Positions 12,034-25,512 are shown, counted from the first letter of the stretch. The stretch is 64,000 nucleotides of DNA from Glossina fuscipes (GCF_014805625.2 NW_023998414.1:32655798-32719797), one strand, 5' to 3'. Notes: generated by a model not told the origin, from the letters alone. Numbers and translations: made by a program.

Positions 12034-14640
12034 GATCATTTTAAAAGTTTGCGATACGCATATAAAGTTACTATGACAACATAATGTGGCGCAGTCGAAT
12101 TTTTTGCATAGGTCAAATACCCGTTCGTTACAGAGGCGAGGTTTCACTTCTTTTTAACACTTGTACCGATATCGGAATTGAAATGAAAAGGCTGGAAAAT
12201 TTGAATACGACAAGCTAGGTGAATTTTGTGAGTAGAATGCGAATTGCATTCATAGAGTAAACTCTATTAAATACATTATAAAGAAAGAAATTTTACATTT
12301 TTTCAACTTCGCAAGCCTCTATGCTTAGGTACATGACTGAGGCAATTGAAGCAATGTATTTTGCTTCGTTCACTTCACTTCACTTACCTAAAAGCTAATT
12401 TAATAACATTTTTTTTTGTTTTTTTTCCTAATATATTTCCTTATCATATTTAAAAATTAGAAAGGAAGAGATGTGGGTGTCCACAGGTTCAAGCTTGAGA
12501 GATAACCCTGTTCTAGGAAAAGTTTTTTTTAGGAAAATGAGACCGGAAAAAAAGTCCAGAAATGTTTAATGATAATCCACTGATCCACTTTCGACTATCA
12601 CAATTAATTAGAAATTATCTTCAATCACTTTGTCAATCAGCCACGATGCACGCTGATCGATTCAAGTTATAGTATTTGCTGTGTTTATTGTAATGTTGAT
12701 TGAGTTTTCATTTGCCAAAGAAGCAATTAATTCGAGTGCATGGTTTTGTTGGTTGTGTTCGTACTCAAAAATTGTGGGAAATGTGAAATATGGAGATGCC
12801 TGACCCGTAGAAAATCAGAAATATTCAGTGGGCCCCGGCTATTCTATAAAGAGTGGAGAGTGGTAACAGTATACAATGACTATGCTGTGTTGCCCTGCCG
12901 ATCGGAAATTGTGAGAAAGTAATGTCCCCTAGGGGGCGTTGGATAGGACAATATCAATCTCATATGATGTTCGGTACATTGAAACTGAATCCCAGATTGC
13001 TTGCCACTGCACCGTTGCAGAGATGTATGCTAAGCAGGCTTCTCCTATCCTTATAGTAAGCGTAAAGAAATTAAAGCTCTTTTGTTTCCGCCATGAACGA
13101 GCTTTCTTTATGCCCGACAAAAGACTTGTATTACTTTCTATTATCCCATATTACACTCATCGAGCTCTTAGCAAACAAACGTTTGCCCAGTGTCTATATA
13201 GTTCGCGTGTTTTCTATATATGGACTTTTTCTTATTATTTACGTTTAATATATTGCGACCGATAACATAGGGCAGAACTGATACACACTGATAAACTTAT
13301 GCTTTTTATATATCTTTAGTTCAAAGCGTACCCACGGATTATACCGACGGACTTATTTTCGAGCCTAGGTTGAGTCGAAAAAAGAATTGTTTTGGACAAA
13401 ATTTTACAGTCGTGAAATTCACGCTCCATCCAGAGGCAAATCGATGAGACGGTGAATCTCGGATTTGATTTCACAGGTAACGAACGTTTCGTTTATTGAA
13501 TCGATTCTAGTAATAGTAGTTGCTTTAATATTGCTATACAAGATTTTTTTTTTTATGTTAATTTTACTTTTTCGTTTTTCCGTTTTCCCGAATTAATGAG
13601 AAGAAAAAGTTTTAACGCAAAAATTTTTTGTGCTCGCGATTTGTTTAAACAACTCAATAGCAGGCGTGCTAATGTAGATATGCTTTCTCTTATACTAAAA
13701 TTCTACTGTAAATTGGTTCAATGAACTTTTTTATTTAAACTTTGTGACTCTTGACTGCGTGACGGAAATGTTTTATTGCCAACCCACACAGCAAAGTCAT
13801 TAGGAGACGAAAGCGAATAATTCCATGAAAAGCGACTAAAATGTTAAGAACGGTTTCCGTTACAAACTTAAATAATACGGAAATAGCGGCAGGGACACAG
13901 AAAATTGTGTTAAAAAGAAAGACGAATCTAAAAGAATAGTAAACGAAAAACAAAAAAAATAAGAAAAAAATAAGAAAAAAAAGAAAAGAAGAAGTTGAAA
14001 AGTGAAACCTTCAGCATTACAGCATAAACTCGTTTCGTTGAAAGGATATTTCAAGCAATTATGTTAGAGAAAAGATAAAATTAATATGAATATTATGGAA
14101 AAATTTCAACTAATAACCTTATACTACGGCAGTAAGTATATGCAAAGACACAAAAGAGAAAAGAGAATCAAAAATTTGTGAACTAAGTAAGTATATGCAC
14201 CCTACCATTATCAACCCAATAGAGATTAATGGTATATAGTCAAGAGTCAAGAGTGTGTTTGCCTTCCCATTATGCAACGCACTAACACACTAACTACATT
14301 AGCAATAGATTATACGAAGCATGTCCACAAATAAAGATAGCCAACATTAAGATAGACGAACTACTACACGAAACTACACGAAAATATAATATGAGAGTAA
14401 ATAACGGTTAAAATGCAACAAATCGATGACTTGTGATCGTGTTCCCGCACGAATATAAACGAGTATCATTATTATTGTTCTTTTAAATTTAGCCTGAGAA
14501 TAAATTCCACTGAGACTAAAGTCTTAAAGCGCTAGCATCTAAGGCTTTTCAGGCGAAGACAAGGCAAGCAGAATTATTCACAATTTTTGCGATATTAGAC
14601 ATTGGGAATTGTGGGCGTGTTCTTTGAAAAGTTTCGGTCA
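12032..14640. other. Non-coding stretch with a less AT-rich centre (about 12,640-13,480)
   Basis: The centre holds a 60-codon frame (12,740-12,922) and overlapping frames of 108 (12,939-13,265, plus, TTG start) and 63 codons (12,929-13,120, minus). None matches a family I know, and opposite-strand openness argues for chance. A CCCCTAGGGG palindrome sits at about 12,926-12,936. 13,940-13,995 is an A-rich purine tract. Confidence 0.45.
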
Positions 14641-15240
14641 TTTCTAAATTATTTTGTAGGCGATATCTTTATTTTTGCGAATAAGAGACTGTTTACCGCG
14701 TATAGTGCACAGTTGCGCAAACTTTTAGATGCACGGGCGGACATGCTTAGGTGAATTTCGAGTTTGAAACTTGTTAAGAATATATGCGCTTTACGAGGTT
14801 TCTGCCCGTTTTAAAGGTATTGGAAAAAAAATTTAATTATAATACATACATAACTTTGGGTAGGCGAGGTCAACTTTTCCCATCTTTGATCAAGTACTAA
14901 CAGCGTCACTCTTAGAACATATATTCAAGTTTTTGCAGATTTATCTGCGGTTCTTTGTGAGTAATTAATGAAAAATAAATTTTTTATTCCTTCTGAAAAA
15001 CAAAGGTGTTTAACTTTTCACGTAGGACTGGAGGCATGTCTTTCGACCGGTTTGCACCATTTTCAACATAAACTTGCATGCAAGAACTTCCAATGTTTCT
15101 GACAAATTTCAAGCCCATAGCATTGTTTTTGCGGAATGTTCACAATGGATATTACATGGCCGGACAGACAAAGGGATTAACAGACAGACATGCTTAAATA
15201 CAAAACATTTCGGACCATAGTCGAAAACTAGGATTAGTGT
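14641..15240 (-). mobile_element. GTCY-type dispersed repeat, copy 3 plus possible upstream remnant
   Basis: 'aacagacagacatgcttaaa' at about 15,179-15,198, preceded by 'ggccggacagacaaaggg', is the RGAC signature. The words at 15,050-15,090 match copy 1. A further 'gcacgggcggacatgcttag' at about 14,731-14,750 may be a second, overlapping or nested remnant. Boundaries are not determinable by eye. Confidence 0.4.
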
Positions 15241-18200
15241 TATTTAAAAAAGCGGACATAACTTTCCGGTAGACCTACTATGTGAGGAGAGTAAATATTA
15301 AATTATTATTGTTATTATTATTACTATTGTATTAAATTATTGCCCGATGCTGCCAAATTTAATAAAAAGTTTATTTTAAACCTTGCATTAAATACATGGA
15401 CTATAGAGCATAAAAGAAAGCAAAATTAATAAATAAATTAATTCGTTCGCAGGGATAAATAAATTTTTTTTTTCCTTATTTTTTTTTTTTTTTTTTCTGT
15501 TTAGTTTAAGATCAATCTATCGCATAATTGCTTCCGTATTGATTTATGAAGACGTTGAGCTTGTATTGCAATATTTTTTTCTTTAACGCGTTGTGCACCC
15601 ACGTCAATGATTTCAAAATGATAATCATGTATACGTGCAGTGAATGCAGTCAATTGTAATTTGTTGCTGGAAACGTTGCGGACATTTTATTATTGTTTAA
15701 AAGGATATTCATTCCGAGTATGAATGTATTTGATTAGTTTGGTTACTGAATGCCCTTTGGTAAGAAAAAATGGAAGAAGAAGAACTGTAGACATTTATAT
15801 AAAATAAGCAAAAGATATTGAAAGAATGTCAAAGATATCCTCCCTTTGCTGCACAATGATGACTACGCTCGGGCAGGAATTCAAATCCAATTTATCATAA
15901 CCTTTGATATAACTTGTGGAAGTAAGACAATTTCTAATAAGTTTCTTATTTATTTATTTATTTATTTATTTTTTTTTTTTTTACATTAATTTTATTTCAT
16001 TTATATTTCAGATGGCATCACTTTAATGGTTAAATTATTAAATAATACATCAAATAAAAATGTGCAGCATGAAAGAGAAGTGAAAGTCCGGTAAACAACA
16101 CCTTAAAAAAAAATAAAAAAAAATAATAGTTTTAATGAAAAGCTGCACACTGTACGAGAGTGAAAAAAGAGAAAAAAACGAATGTCATTTGAAAAAGCCG
16201 CTTGTTAAAAATATAACAACATATAGGAGTCTGTACGTGTAGCTGTAGTATGTTAATGGTAATGTGGGTGCCTGGATGCTTGTGTATGTTTATTTCCTGC
16301 TTGTTATTTTCTGACTGACATTTATAAGCTAAGTTTCGTTTTGTTATCCTTTTTTGTTTAGCGCTTTACTCGTACTCAGCACCGTACCGTTACGGTAACG
16401 AAATAACAAAAAAAAAAAACAAAAATAAAAATAAAAATAAAAATAATGTACAGACGCACATGTACGCCAAGCATGAAATCACCACTAACAACAATACAAC
16501 TAACAACTAAGGCAATACTTGAATGCTTTACAATTATTCGCGAGTAAAGGACTCATTAAAACAAAAGTGTAAAACGAGAAGAGCGTGCAGAGATGAAAAG
16601 AAAAAAATTCGCACATTTATTTTATATATTGTCCCAGCATATAAAGCAAACTACAAGTGTGTACTTTTCGTTTACATTTAAGTATTATTTCACTGCCTCA
16701 TGGAAAACCTTTCCATCCACGATGAACGTTTACTCATTTTGTCAATCTGTTTGTTATATCAAAAGACAACAGCACTTGTCAATTCATTTATACTAGATAG
16801 AGTTGCGGAAATATATATTGAGAAATTTCTAACACCAGACAATATTTGATGTCATAGATCGATTAATATTAATCAGATAGCGCCAGGCTTACGCGTCTTG
16901 AAAAGTTGGAATTTTTACTTTAAAAATTTTTGTAAAAATGAATAGAAGATGAAATAAATGCTTAGTAGTGTATATTAAATGTCATCATGAATCGATCACA
17001 AGTCGCGCCTGATGCAAATCACGGAAAGTGAAATATACTACGGATCTGATTTAAATTTCAAACTTTTGAAGAAAAATTCCATTCAATAAGGACCATTCCT
17101 GTGAAGATGTGAAAGCTGACTTCCGTGAAAAGCGAAGAAAAACAAAAGGTGGCCATGTTTAGTTGAGCTAATGATTGGACCGATTTGTAGAGCGAAAGAA
17201 TATTAGCCCTAAAAGAAGAAAGTTGCTGAACCAGCTTCTATACGGGCTTCGTATAAGTTCGGTTTACAAGCAGCAAATGATAATATTGTTGTCTTTTTCT
17301 TTTCTCTCTTATGTGTAAGAGAACTACTAGTCAGGAACCTTATAAAATATGCTCTGCGATATATTCTATGAGCACATATATTCATTTATCGATTCGTTCC
17401 TTGTTTGTGATTAAAAGTTACTTGGCACATATTTTTCAAGGTCAAGTTCATAGATTCCGTTGGAAAGTGATTAAAACGCAGGAAATTTTCTCATAAATTT
17501 TTCTTTTCTTTTTTTTTTACCTAAAATTTGTAACATAAAAGGTCCTGTTAATGTTGCTGGCTATTAATGAGCAGGAATGATTGGTACTCAAGATTCGACT
17601 AATGGTGACCACGGATTTTTTGTTGCAAGTGCGAAGGGCAGGATATTCATGAGTTATATATAGGCAGATGTAAAAAAATTTTCGTAGAGAAATGATATGA
17701 AAATATGCAAAGTATTCATAATTTAAATTAATCCTAAAAGTAGGCAATGTATTAAAAATTTCCATTTTAGATTTTATCATTATTTAGAAGAGTGAAAGCA
17801 AAAATAAAATAAAAAACAAACCAAACTCTTAAAAGAATTTATTAATTTGTAACTTGTTTTTCGAAGCCGAGAATTATTTATATCTTTGAAAGACATTAAA
17901 TTATTGTTCATTATATTATATTTTTTTTTTATTTTACACGGCAAAGTTTGAGATGCTTTCAAATCTTCATATTTATATGTTCCTTTAATAACGCAATAAC
18001 TTTTATGTGTGGGTATGCAATCTGTTTTTCGTAAAACTCTTTTGTTATAAATTCAAGTACTTTTATCATTTCTTTTTTGCTTCTTATTTCTATTTTGAAC
18101 AAAGATGTATGAGCCACACTTGAAGACTTCACTGCAATGCGAACAACTGTAATACATATGAACATGTTTACTCTGATCATCGTCATCATATATAAAACGG

Positions 18201-18670
18201 AATGTCTGCATGAATGTCTATTCATATCAAAAGTAAAAAATTAACAAGTAGTAGTCGACGAACGAAGATACACTAAAAAAATTATCATTTTATAACAAAA
18301 AAAAAAAAAAAAGAACTTGAAAGTTAAGAGAAAACAAAGGAAAAATTCAGCTCCCGCAACGAAAAGCCAAAGTCTTACCCAAATTCCCAAAAGTTGTATA
18401 GATTTCATCAATTTTTCTTTATCCTTCTCTGCAAAAGGTAATTTGTCGCATGAAAGCGCGATTGCTTTTTCGATTTGCTTATATTAACGTCAAAAATCTT
18501 CCACGTATCATATTAACAGTACTCGATATGACCTTGCTGGATATTATCAAAACGCGTCCACGATAAGGTTCTTCCGCATTTGATAAGCTAATTAAAGTGT
18601 CGCGTATCTCTCAGTGTATATTTTCCACGAGAGAGCTTCTTATTAGTATGTTAAAGGTATGAAATTTTAA
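15241..18670. other. AT-rich non-coding stretch with simple repeats
   Basis: Holds (ATT)n at 15,305-15,325, T-runs at 15,465-15,496, (TTTA)n at 15,949-15,972, and (AAAAT)n at about 16,420-16,446. It also has an A-run at 18,296-18,312. The 87-88 codon minus-strand frames at 17,517-17,780 and 17,959-18,225 were inspected and show no signal peptide, domain or repeat pattern; they are probably chance. No RNA gene is seen. Confidence 0.5.
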
Positions 18671-18682
18671 CAAACAAACAAA

Positions 18683-18714
<32 letters not shown>
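18671..18714. repeat. Compound (CAAA)n-(CA)n microsatellite
   Basis: Four CAAA units run directly into about 14 CA units. Confidence 0.95.
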
Positions 18715-18717
<3 letters not shown>

Positions 18718-19309
18718 TAAGAATCTATTTTCTCTCCTCTCCTCTTTTCTTTCTTCTTCCTTTGCTCTGCTTCTCAGATATCACTTTCAGAATTAGTACA
18801 ACAGGTTACTATTTGAAAAAGCGAAAGTAGTTTTCATTTTTTTTTGCGGTTTTTGCGGTCCTAGTGGAAATGTTTTAATTTGATTTGACTTGAAAAAAAT
18901 CATAAGTAACGAAGGGAAGATTATTGTAATACGTTTCGTAGTCTATGGATGGTTAGTAGATGGATAAATGATGTAGACAAACTTTTCATTTTTGGCTGCA
19001 ATTATACGGTAATAGAATTTCTAAAGTATCCTTTAGACGTAGACGATTGAATTTCAAAGTCTAAGGCAAAGCATAAGAAACCTTCTCGACTTGTTTTCTT
19101 AATGCACACATTTAATATACATATTTTTATACCTTATTTTACATTTTATTCTACATATTATATAATTTTAATAATACAGAATAACAAAGAAATAAATCGC
19201 AACAATAAACCACAATTTATTATACGTATAGTTACAGTTCAGTATATTATTTAACAAACTTTATATACTCTGACACAGTTATTATAGTGCGCTATTATTA
19301 CCAGGATTC
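18715..19309. other. AT-rich non-coding stretch
   Basis: A pyrimidine-rich (TCTCC) patch at 18,730-18,775, otherwise plain. No coding signal. Confidence 0.5.
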
Positions 19310-19640
19310 ATTATTATACCCTACAGCACTTGTGCTACAAGGGTACATTACGTTTGTATACCTGGGTGCAACACACAAAACAACTTGAGACAAATTCGCC
19401 TTCCGATTGATTCAGGTGTCCGTCCCGATTTTTTGGGTTTAACGTGCAGGTCGCATTGTGTGAGATATTTGAGAAGAAATCTAATACACTTACCTTTTTT
19501 TAGCTCAAGGACGAACGCGGTTAAACGCTGACTACTTCGCGGAAAATACTTTATTTTGAAAAGTCCTATGCATCAAGCGAAGTCGTGTAGGGTAATTAAT
19601 GGTGGACAATGCCCCAGTATAGTGTTTTATTTGTTTTATA
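19310..19640 (+). mobile_element. GTCY-type dispersed repeat, copy 4
   Basis: The head 'tataccctacagcacttgtg' at about 19,315-19,334 contains a short inverted repeat. It is followed by 'ccgattgattcag' (19,397-19,409) and 'tgtccgtcccgat'. The tail reads 'aaggacgaac' at 19,507-19,516 and 'tatagtgttttatttgtttt' at 19,618-19,637. Copy 6 at 25,225-25,512 shares 'ccgattgattcag', 'aaggacgaac' and a 'tatagtgcttttacttgttt' tail in the same order, so the two define approximate element ends. Confidence 0.5.
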
Positions 19641-21374
19641 CCTAATTATAATAATAATAATAATAATATGTAATAGAAGTTGTAAGTGTAATATTGTTAT
19701 GTCTTTTCGGATATCATTATAAGAATTCGTAAACTCCTCGCAATAATCATAAACCATCGCGTACAGGGAAGAAGTTATGCTCTATGGGCATAACGAAGGC
19801 ATAGTAAATTCTCATTTATTATTTAATTAGCGTTCCTCAAAGATGCATATGTTAGTTTGAAGAAGCTCGTAATACAAACACTTAACTATTTTATGCTAGA
19901 AATTTTCAGATTTTTCTTTAATATTAATCGGCTGGTCTTGAAGGCAACGTTTCTCCTAAATGGTATTCTTTGAAACCTAATTTAAAGTTCACAATAACTT
20001 AATTAGCTAAAAATGTCATTCTTACATGTAGCAGGTACAGTATTGCACAATATAAGTAGTTATGTACTTTTCTGAAAATCTCTACTAACTACTTTGCAGC
20101 GGTAGCTAGAAGAGTCCATTATGCCAATTGATTGATTATTCAAGATAAAATTCTGCGAATATAATGAACGCTTAGCTAATTATTTTTCAACCTAAGGAAA
20201 GATGCGTTTAACTGATTTGACGAGATTTATAAAAAAAAAAAATTAAAATCAAGTCAAAAATTTTAACGTCCTAATCATAATATCAACGGATTGTTGACGG
20301 GCAGATAAACACAGCTATAGTAAGGGCCGATTCCATTATTCATACGACTATCAAGAAAATTTGTATTTTATAAAATCTCAGAGGTGGGCCTTAATACGTT
20401 CGAAATATTTGTTAAATCTAAGGAGTCAGTTGTGATAGCGAACTGCAAACTCAACGCCTAATCAAATAATGTCGATTGCATATGATCATCTATTCTCTGT
20501 TTGGGAAAGTAAACCTAATTGAGATTTGGATAAAATTTTTTCCCAATATATTATCTTGACCTTACTGTTGTGCAGCGTGCAAAGTTTATTAAAGCTTACT
20601 ACGAAAGCAATGCATCCACGGTTACGTTCCGTGGCTGTGTTAAGCTCGATTATCAATCGAGCATTTAAATTATTCCGATTTACTTATGTTAGATTAAGAT
20701 CGAACATGATGATTCGAAATGCTTAGATCCGCACGTACGCTGTCAGTCGATTGATTGAATTTTAAAAATAGGAAATTTACACTTTAAAAATTCGTACGTA
20801 GTTCTATTATGTCGATTGTTCGAGAATCTCATAATGTGCTGACACCTGTTGTTATCATGTTATGGCTTTTAACAGAAGATGCTTACGCTCGTATAGAATA
20901 TTCTCCATTATTATAGGTCTTAAATGAAGTGTGTATATGCTTTAGTCCTTCCACGGTTTTGGATAGGCAAGAACAAACAAGAAAATATGATTAAATTATG
21001 GATACCAAAGTGTTCTCTCTAAGCTAAATATAATATTAAGGCTTTTATGGTTTTATTTGCTTCTTTTCGTAGCTTTTGAAGCCTTTGCATATATTTATTA
21101 AGAGGGCATTAATGAAAAAATCACATTGAAGTCCAATTAGCCAAGCCTTTATTTGAATCAATCTTTATATAACGGCAATGCGTACATCGAAGTGTCTAAG
21201 TTGATGAAATATGTGATGAATAATGTAAGCAAATGAAAACCAAAAATTTCCTAAACTGAAATGAGCAAATTTTTCCGAAATTTGTATACCAGCTGCTCTC
21301 AATGACAAGTAGCTCCTCTACTACGAAGTGATTGGCACTTTAGGCACTCAACTGCGACGATAGTGTTATCGTTG
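19641..21374. other. AT-rich non-coding stretch
   Basis: An (AAT)n patch at 19,649-19,667 and a perfect 8-bp hairpin at 20,644-20,662 (GCTCGATT / AATCGAGC, loop ATC). No gene recognised. Confidence 0.5.
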
Positions 21375-21411
<37 letters not shown>

Positions 21412-21434
21412 TATCGTTATCATTATCGTTATCA
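21375..21434. repeat. (ATC)n trinucleotide repeat grading into (ATTATCGTT)n
   Basis: About twelve perfect CAT/ATC units followed by two 'ttatcgttatca' steps. Confidence 0.95.
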
Positions 21435-21519
21435 AATCAATTGCATTTCTGCGCAATCAACTCTATGACAGTAAAACTTTGAAAATTTTTTCGAAAAATT
21501 TTTTTTATACAATTTCATG

Positions 21520-21555
21520 GTGTGTGTGGGTGTGTGTGTGTGTGAGTGTGAGTGT
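21520..21555. repeat. (TG)n microsatellite with GA interruptions
   Basis: TG repeat interrupted by GGG and two GAG steps. Confidence 0.9.
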
Positions 21556-21768
21556 ATTGTCGACATTTAAATTTCATATATAAATTGAATCTATTATTCG
21601 TTTCGGCTTCGGTACCTTTTTAATGAAAATGAAATAAATTAATTTCGGCTTAGACCGAAAGAAGTGGAAATACAGGAACATGGTCGTGCGTTCATATTGA
21701 GATCGATTTAACTGATTTGCTTCAAATCATTTCATCGCAAATCAGTTGTGTTGATATTGTTGCAGCCC

Positions 21769-21796
21769 AAAAAAAAAAAAAAAAAAAAAAAAAAAA
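21769..21796 (+). repeat. 28-nt poly(A) tract
   Basis: Uninterrupted A run preceded by 'gttgcagccc'. It could be a retroposon tail, but no element body is recognised upstream. Confidence 0.85.
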
Positions 21797-22329
21797 CAGA
21801 GCACTATTGACCACTCCTTCGTGATGAAAGGAATACTGATAGGATAAAAATAATTAAGGAAATCGCTAAGACAGATAGATTTAAGGGTAGAAAGGAAGAA
21901 AAAGAAAAATATTTTTCAAAAAGATTGCAAAATGCCCGAATCGAAACCATTCTCACGATACGTTACCGGCTTAAGGCGTTCTACGACAAGCAACGTAACT
22001 CTGGTACAAACTTCGATGAAGAAAAAAAAAAAAAAAAGAAGAAACAAACACATTTAACCTATACAGGTGTCCCTCGTGTAACCCGATCAGTTTATTTATT
22101 AGGGATAAGGCAAACTAAGATGCATTATAGATATATCCTGTTGTGTTGAACCAAGTTTTAAAGGGCAACATTTTTATGATAGCTTAAATACCTTTCCAAA
22201 CATGCATATAATTGCACAAGTAAAACGACTAGGATTGTGCACTACCTACCATTAAACGCCCTGCACCATTTTGCTTAACACATTTATTCATATAATAACG
22301 TGGTCGTGGTCGAGAAGACGTTCAATCCA
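21797..22329. other. AT-rich non-coding stretch
   Basis: A 74-codon frame at 21,925-22,149 crosses an A18 run and has no recognisable feature. Confidence 0.5.
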
Positions 22330-22600
22330 CACCGTTTTCAATAAGGTTTGCTATGAGCCAAAAAACGCTAATGTGTCAAAATTCAATAAAATATCTCAAA
22401 AATAACGAGCTGTACGTTGAAAACAAGAAAACAAGATGGACAGACGGACAGACAGATAAACAAGCTTAGCTAAGGAAACTCTTCTAGATCGATCCGTACA
22501 ATGAAAGGTAAATTTTTCTCAAGTCCTTCTCGGTGTTGCCAACATTCGCACATGTTTAATATACCCTTATACCATACGTGATGATAAAATAAAAGTGCAA
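22330..22600 (-). mobile_element. GTCY-type dispersed repeat, copy 5
   Basis: (GGAC/AGAC)n at 22,436-22,458 is followed by 'aagcttagc', 'agatcgatccgtacaatgaa', 'cttctcggtgttgcc', 'cattcgcaca' and 'tatacccttatacca' (22,559-22,573), which is the element head read on the minus strand. The copy at 59,060-59,245 has the same words in the same order and orientation ('cttagatcggtacaataaaa', 'ccttctgg', 'gttcgcacaaatttaat'). Confidence 0.6.
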
Positions 22601-24058
22601 AGCAATTGAAAAATAAATCCAACGAAACGCATATTCGAGTCTTTGAAATTGTGTCATACCAGAACCGTATTATAATATTAGCAAATCTTGTAACGAAATC
22701 TTGTTCGACAAGTACCGTCTTGCGCGAATAACGCCCGCGTACCTATAGCTAGAGATAAAACTGTGATATTCACTTTGTATTACGCAAGTTCAATTCAAAG
22801 TTTAATCTTTAATCTAGAGGTATATTGGCGAAGCGATAGCGCTGGTACATGCTCGTACATTAGAAGCAAGGAACAAAGACGAGAGAGATAAAGCAAGAGA
22901 TGAGAAAGGTATTTTAGCGTTGCCATCATCATCTTCGTCTTTACTGGCGCGTTACGTTCGTTTTATGAACGTACTGGTATCGCCCGTTGTACTAGTAGTT
23001 CTATGATATTTGAGTAAACACCGAATTGCTTTTCCATTACTGCAAAATGACTCCTTATAGACCGTGGATCACCGTTCTATAATTTACATGTCGAACGCCT
23101 TTCGGTTTCGACTAAGGATTCAAATGTCGCTTTGCGTGTAACTTTTATAGTCAGAAATGTTGAAAGCATATTTCTCGAAGACGTCGAAGGCCGATAGACG
23201 AAAAGACTGCGCTGCTTTCCATCCCTTCTCAAAGTGGTGCAGCGTAATATGACATATGGCGCATTATGATGACTTTTTATGATCTTAAAGTGGGAAAATA
23301 TTTTCATTCATAAATTTATTAAATATTGCAAAATTATTATTAAAATATAGCACATTAAAGAAACGCCTGATAATTGTGCACCAACGCAACAAATAAAACG
23401 TAAAATACAAGAGCAGTATCTACGATTTTAGCACTTGTGCCGCAATTCCAGCATAATTTGCTGCATCGTAAAATAAAAAAAAACAAAAAAAAAATAAATA
23501 AATAAATAAAAAAATTGAAAACATAAAATATATATCTATATAAGTGGTGTTAAGTGAAATAAATAATTAAATGTGTGTGTGTGTGTGTGTGTGTGCATGC
23601 GTGCGTGAATGCAATTGCATGTGTGTGCATATATCGCACACGCTCATACCGATTTATGCCAGCGTCATATCCACCGCAGCTCTTTGACAGTGAATTAGAA
23701 ATGACAAATATCTACTTTACTCACATGCATCGTTGAACTTTATCTATGCACATATTATAACACGCACGCACATCTATGCATAAATACTTAAGTGCCAAGA
23801 GTGTATGAATAAATGAATATAAAGATTATAGAGGTCTTCTCTGCGTTCTGTTCTGTTAAAGGTATGTCATTATAACCGCAAGCATGCATATGCTGACACA
23901 AATACTATTCCGGTTTGGCGTTAACTGCTGTGGACTCTGTCTCTCTTTTAGTCATGAATGAGTTGTAAACTATTTGTACGAAAGCAAATGTCCATCATTT
24001 TGTGATTAAGTAACTATTCATATATATGTATATGGTCTGCATGCGAAGTTGTTTTTGT
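22601..24058. other. Non-coding stretch, mixed composition
   Basis: 22,850-23,000 is less AT-rich and contains 'gagagataaagcaagagatg'. (GT)n at 23,572-23,596 is followed by alternating purine-pyrimidine steps to about 23,640. The 76-codon minus frame at 23,077-23,307 is unrecognised. Confidence 0.5.
23572..23596. repeat. (GT)n microsatellite
   Basis: Twelve GT units, then imperfect GC/GT steps. Confidence 0.95.
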
Positions 24059-24120
24059 GGTTTTTTTTTTATTATTATTGTTGTTGTTGTTGTTGTTATT
24101 ATTGTTGTTATTATTGTTGT
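24059..24120. repeat. (T)n-(ATT)n-(GTT)n compound repeat
   Basis: Mixed TTG/TTA triplets. It causes the poly-Asn and poly-Val runs seen in overlapping spurious frames at 24,014-24,385. Confidence 0.95.
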
Positions 24121-24303
24121 ATTTTCTTCTTCTTTCTCTTGTCGCACTTGTGCAAATTTGTGGCGTTGCAACATTCTGAAACGTAGTCTTACTTACATTA
24201 ATTATCATCTTCAAAACTGCAAATGCCAAAGTTATGCTTGCGTAAAAGCTTGTAACAGATTTCATTGTTTTGCAGTCAATAAATGTTAATGGTTTTTGTT
24301 TCG

Positions 24304-24342
<39 letters not shown>

Positions 24343-24380
24343 TACACACACGTACACACACACATACATACATACACACA
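24304..24380. repeat. Compound (TC)n-(CA)n-(CATA)n microsatellite
   Basis: About eight TC units, eleven CA units, then CATACA steps. A good polymorphic-marker type of locus. Confidence 0.95.
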
Positions 24381-24828
24381 TGCATCTACACATATTACAA
24401 CAATGTAACTGAACCTTATTGTTAACAATACTTGACCAATTGCAAATGTCTTTCGTATATGAAGAAAGCAATCGCACTCGTTTTACTTTATCTGCTTGCT
24501 TGCCTTGCATGTCCATTCAATTCCATTATCCTTTTATGATTTAACCAACAAATCGAATTGATTGATGATTATCTAATTAAGGAAAGAAGAATTAGAAAAT
24601 AGCATTTGCCTGCTCATCGCTCAAATTCAAGAAAATCAAACATATCAGCTATAAGATCGTTATTAAAAGGACTCCTATTTAGGGTAAAATCGAATGTTTC
24701 GTTATATGGCAATTGCAAACCGCAAAAGACAACATACTCTAAGGTTTAATGATTATCAATTTGTTTGGGATTTTATATCAATCTGAACTGATTGAGGTTA
24801 TGTATAATTTTCTTTCTTCTCTTATTTG
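24381..24828. other. AT-rich non-coding stretch
   Basis: Nothing recognised. Confidence 0.5.
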
Positions 24829-24854
24829 TTTTTTTTTTTTTTTTTTTTTTTTTT
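24829..24854 (-). repeat. 26-nt poly(T) tract
   Basis: The run is followed by CAGAAACG. Read on the minus strand it is a poly(A) tract, possibly a retroposon tail. Read on the plus strand it looks like a splice-acceptor tract, but no exon is apparent after it. Confidence 0.8.
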
Positions 24855-25224
24855 CAGAAACGCTATAAAATGCACATTATTCTGAATCGTTTCAAGCATA
24901 TCCATCTGTCCATTTGTCTTTGTGCTTGTGCTGTGTAATGTCACTATTTTCGAAAGCAAGAAAACTTAATATTGTGCTTAGTACCCATGGATTACCGCAA
25001 AAAAAGCTTCGATGCTAATCGATGGTGAATCGTGGTAGCTCCGTAAAAATTTTAAAAGCGGCAGCGTCCCCCCCTCCTTTTCTGCGCGTTTCTTTTCAAA
25101 TCAAGTTGATGAGTATCGAAGATATGGATAAAGCGGAAAATAATTTTCTTATATTTATACCATGCGATGCGCATATTCAGTTCGTTCAGTTTGTTGTATG
25201 CGACAGCCAAAGGGACTTAGGGGG
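24855..25224. other. Non-coding stretch with an unusual C-rich patch
   Basis: A plus frame of 103 codons from 25,022 runs on into the dispersed-repeat copy at 25,225. It contains a 'gtccccccctcc' tract near 25,068. Because it shares sequence with a repeat, it is not called as a gene. Confidence 0.4.
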
Positions 25225-25512
25225 AGGGGGCTACCCACCTTTTATTATACCGATTGATTCAGAATCACTCTCTGAATCGCGTTATGCTTACCTATCCCTC
25301 TGCTCATTTTGCTTCGTTCTGTTCCACGTATAGGTTGCAATTTTAGAGATGAATTTTGATAAAATTTGTGACATACAGTGACATATTTTCGGCCAAGGAC
25401 GAACCACTTTTTCAACCACTTCTTATATAATGCGTTGTTTTAAAAATTCGTTATAGGATATTTAATGGTAGGACGTGGCCTACTATAGTGCTTTTACTTG
25501 TTTTTCTTTTTT
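25225..25512 (+). mobile_element. GTCY-family dispersed repeat, copy 6
   Basis: It has 'attataccgattgattcag', an 'aaggacgaaccac' word at about 25,396-25,408, and a 'ctatagtgcttttacttgtt' tail at about 25,482-25,501, colinear with copy 4 (19,310-19,640). The GTCY tract itself is missing. The copies differ by many substitutions and indels, so both are old. Confidence 0.5.

Noticed and set aside
12939..13265. 108-codon plus frame in a less AT-rich patch
   Set aside because: Starts with TTG, overlaps an open minus frame, and shows no family resemblance or splice context.
17959..18225. 88-codon minus frame starting with ATG
   Set aside because: No recognisable domain, and its lysine/isoleucine richness is what AT-rich DNA gives by chance.
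24014..24385. 123-codon minus-strand frame with poly-Asn and CVCV strings
   Set aside because: Pure translation of (GTT/ATT)n and (CA)n microsatellites.
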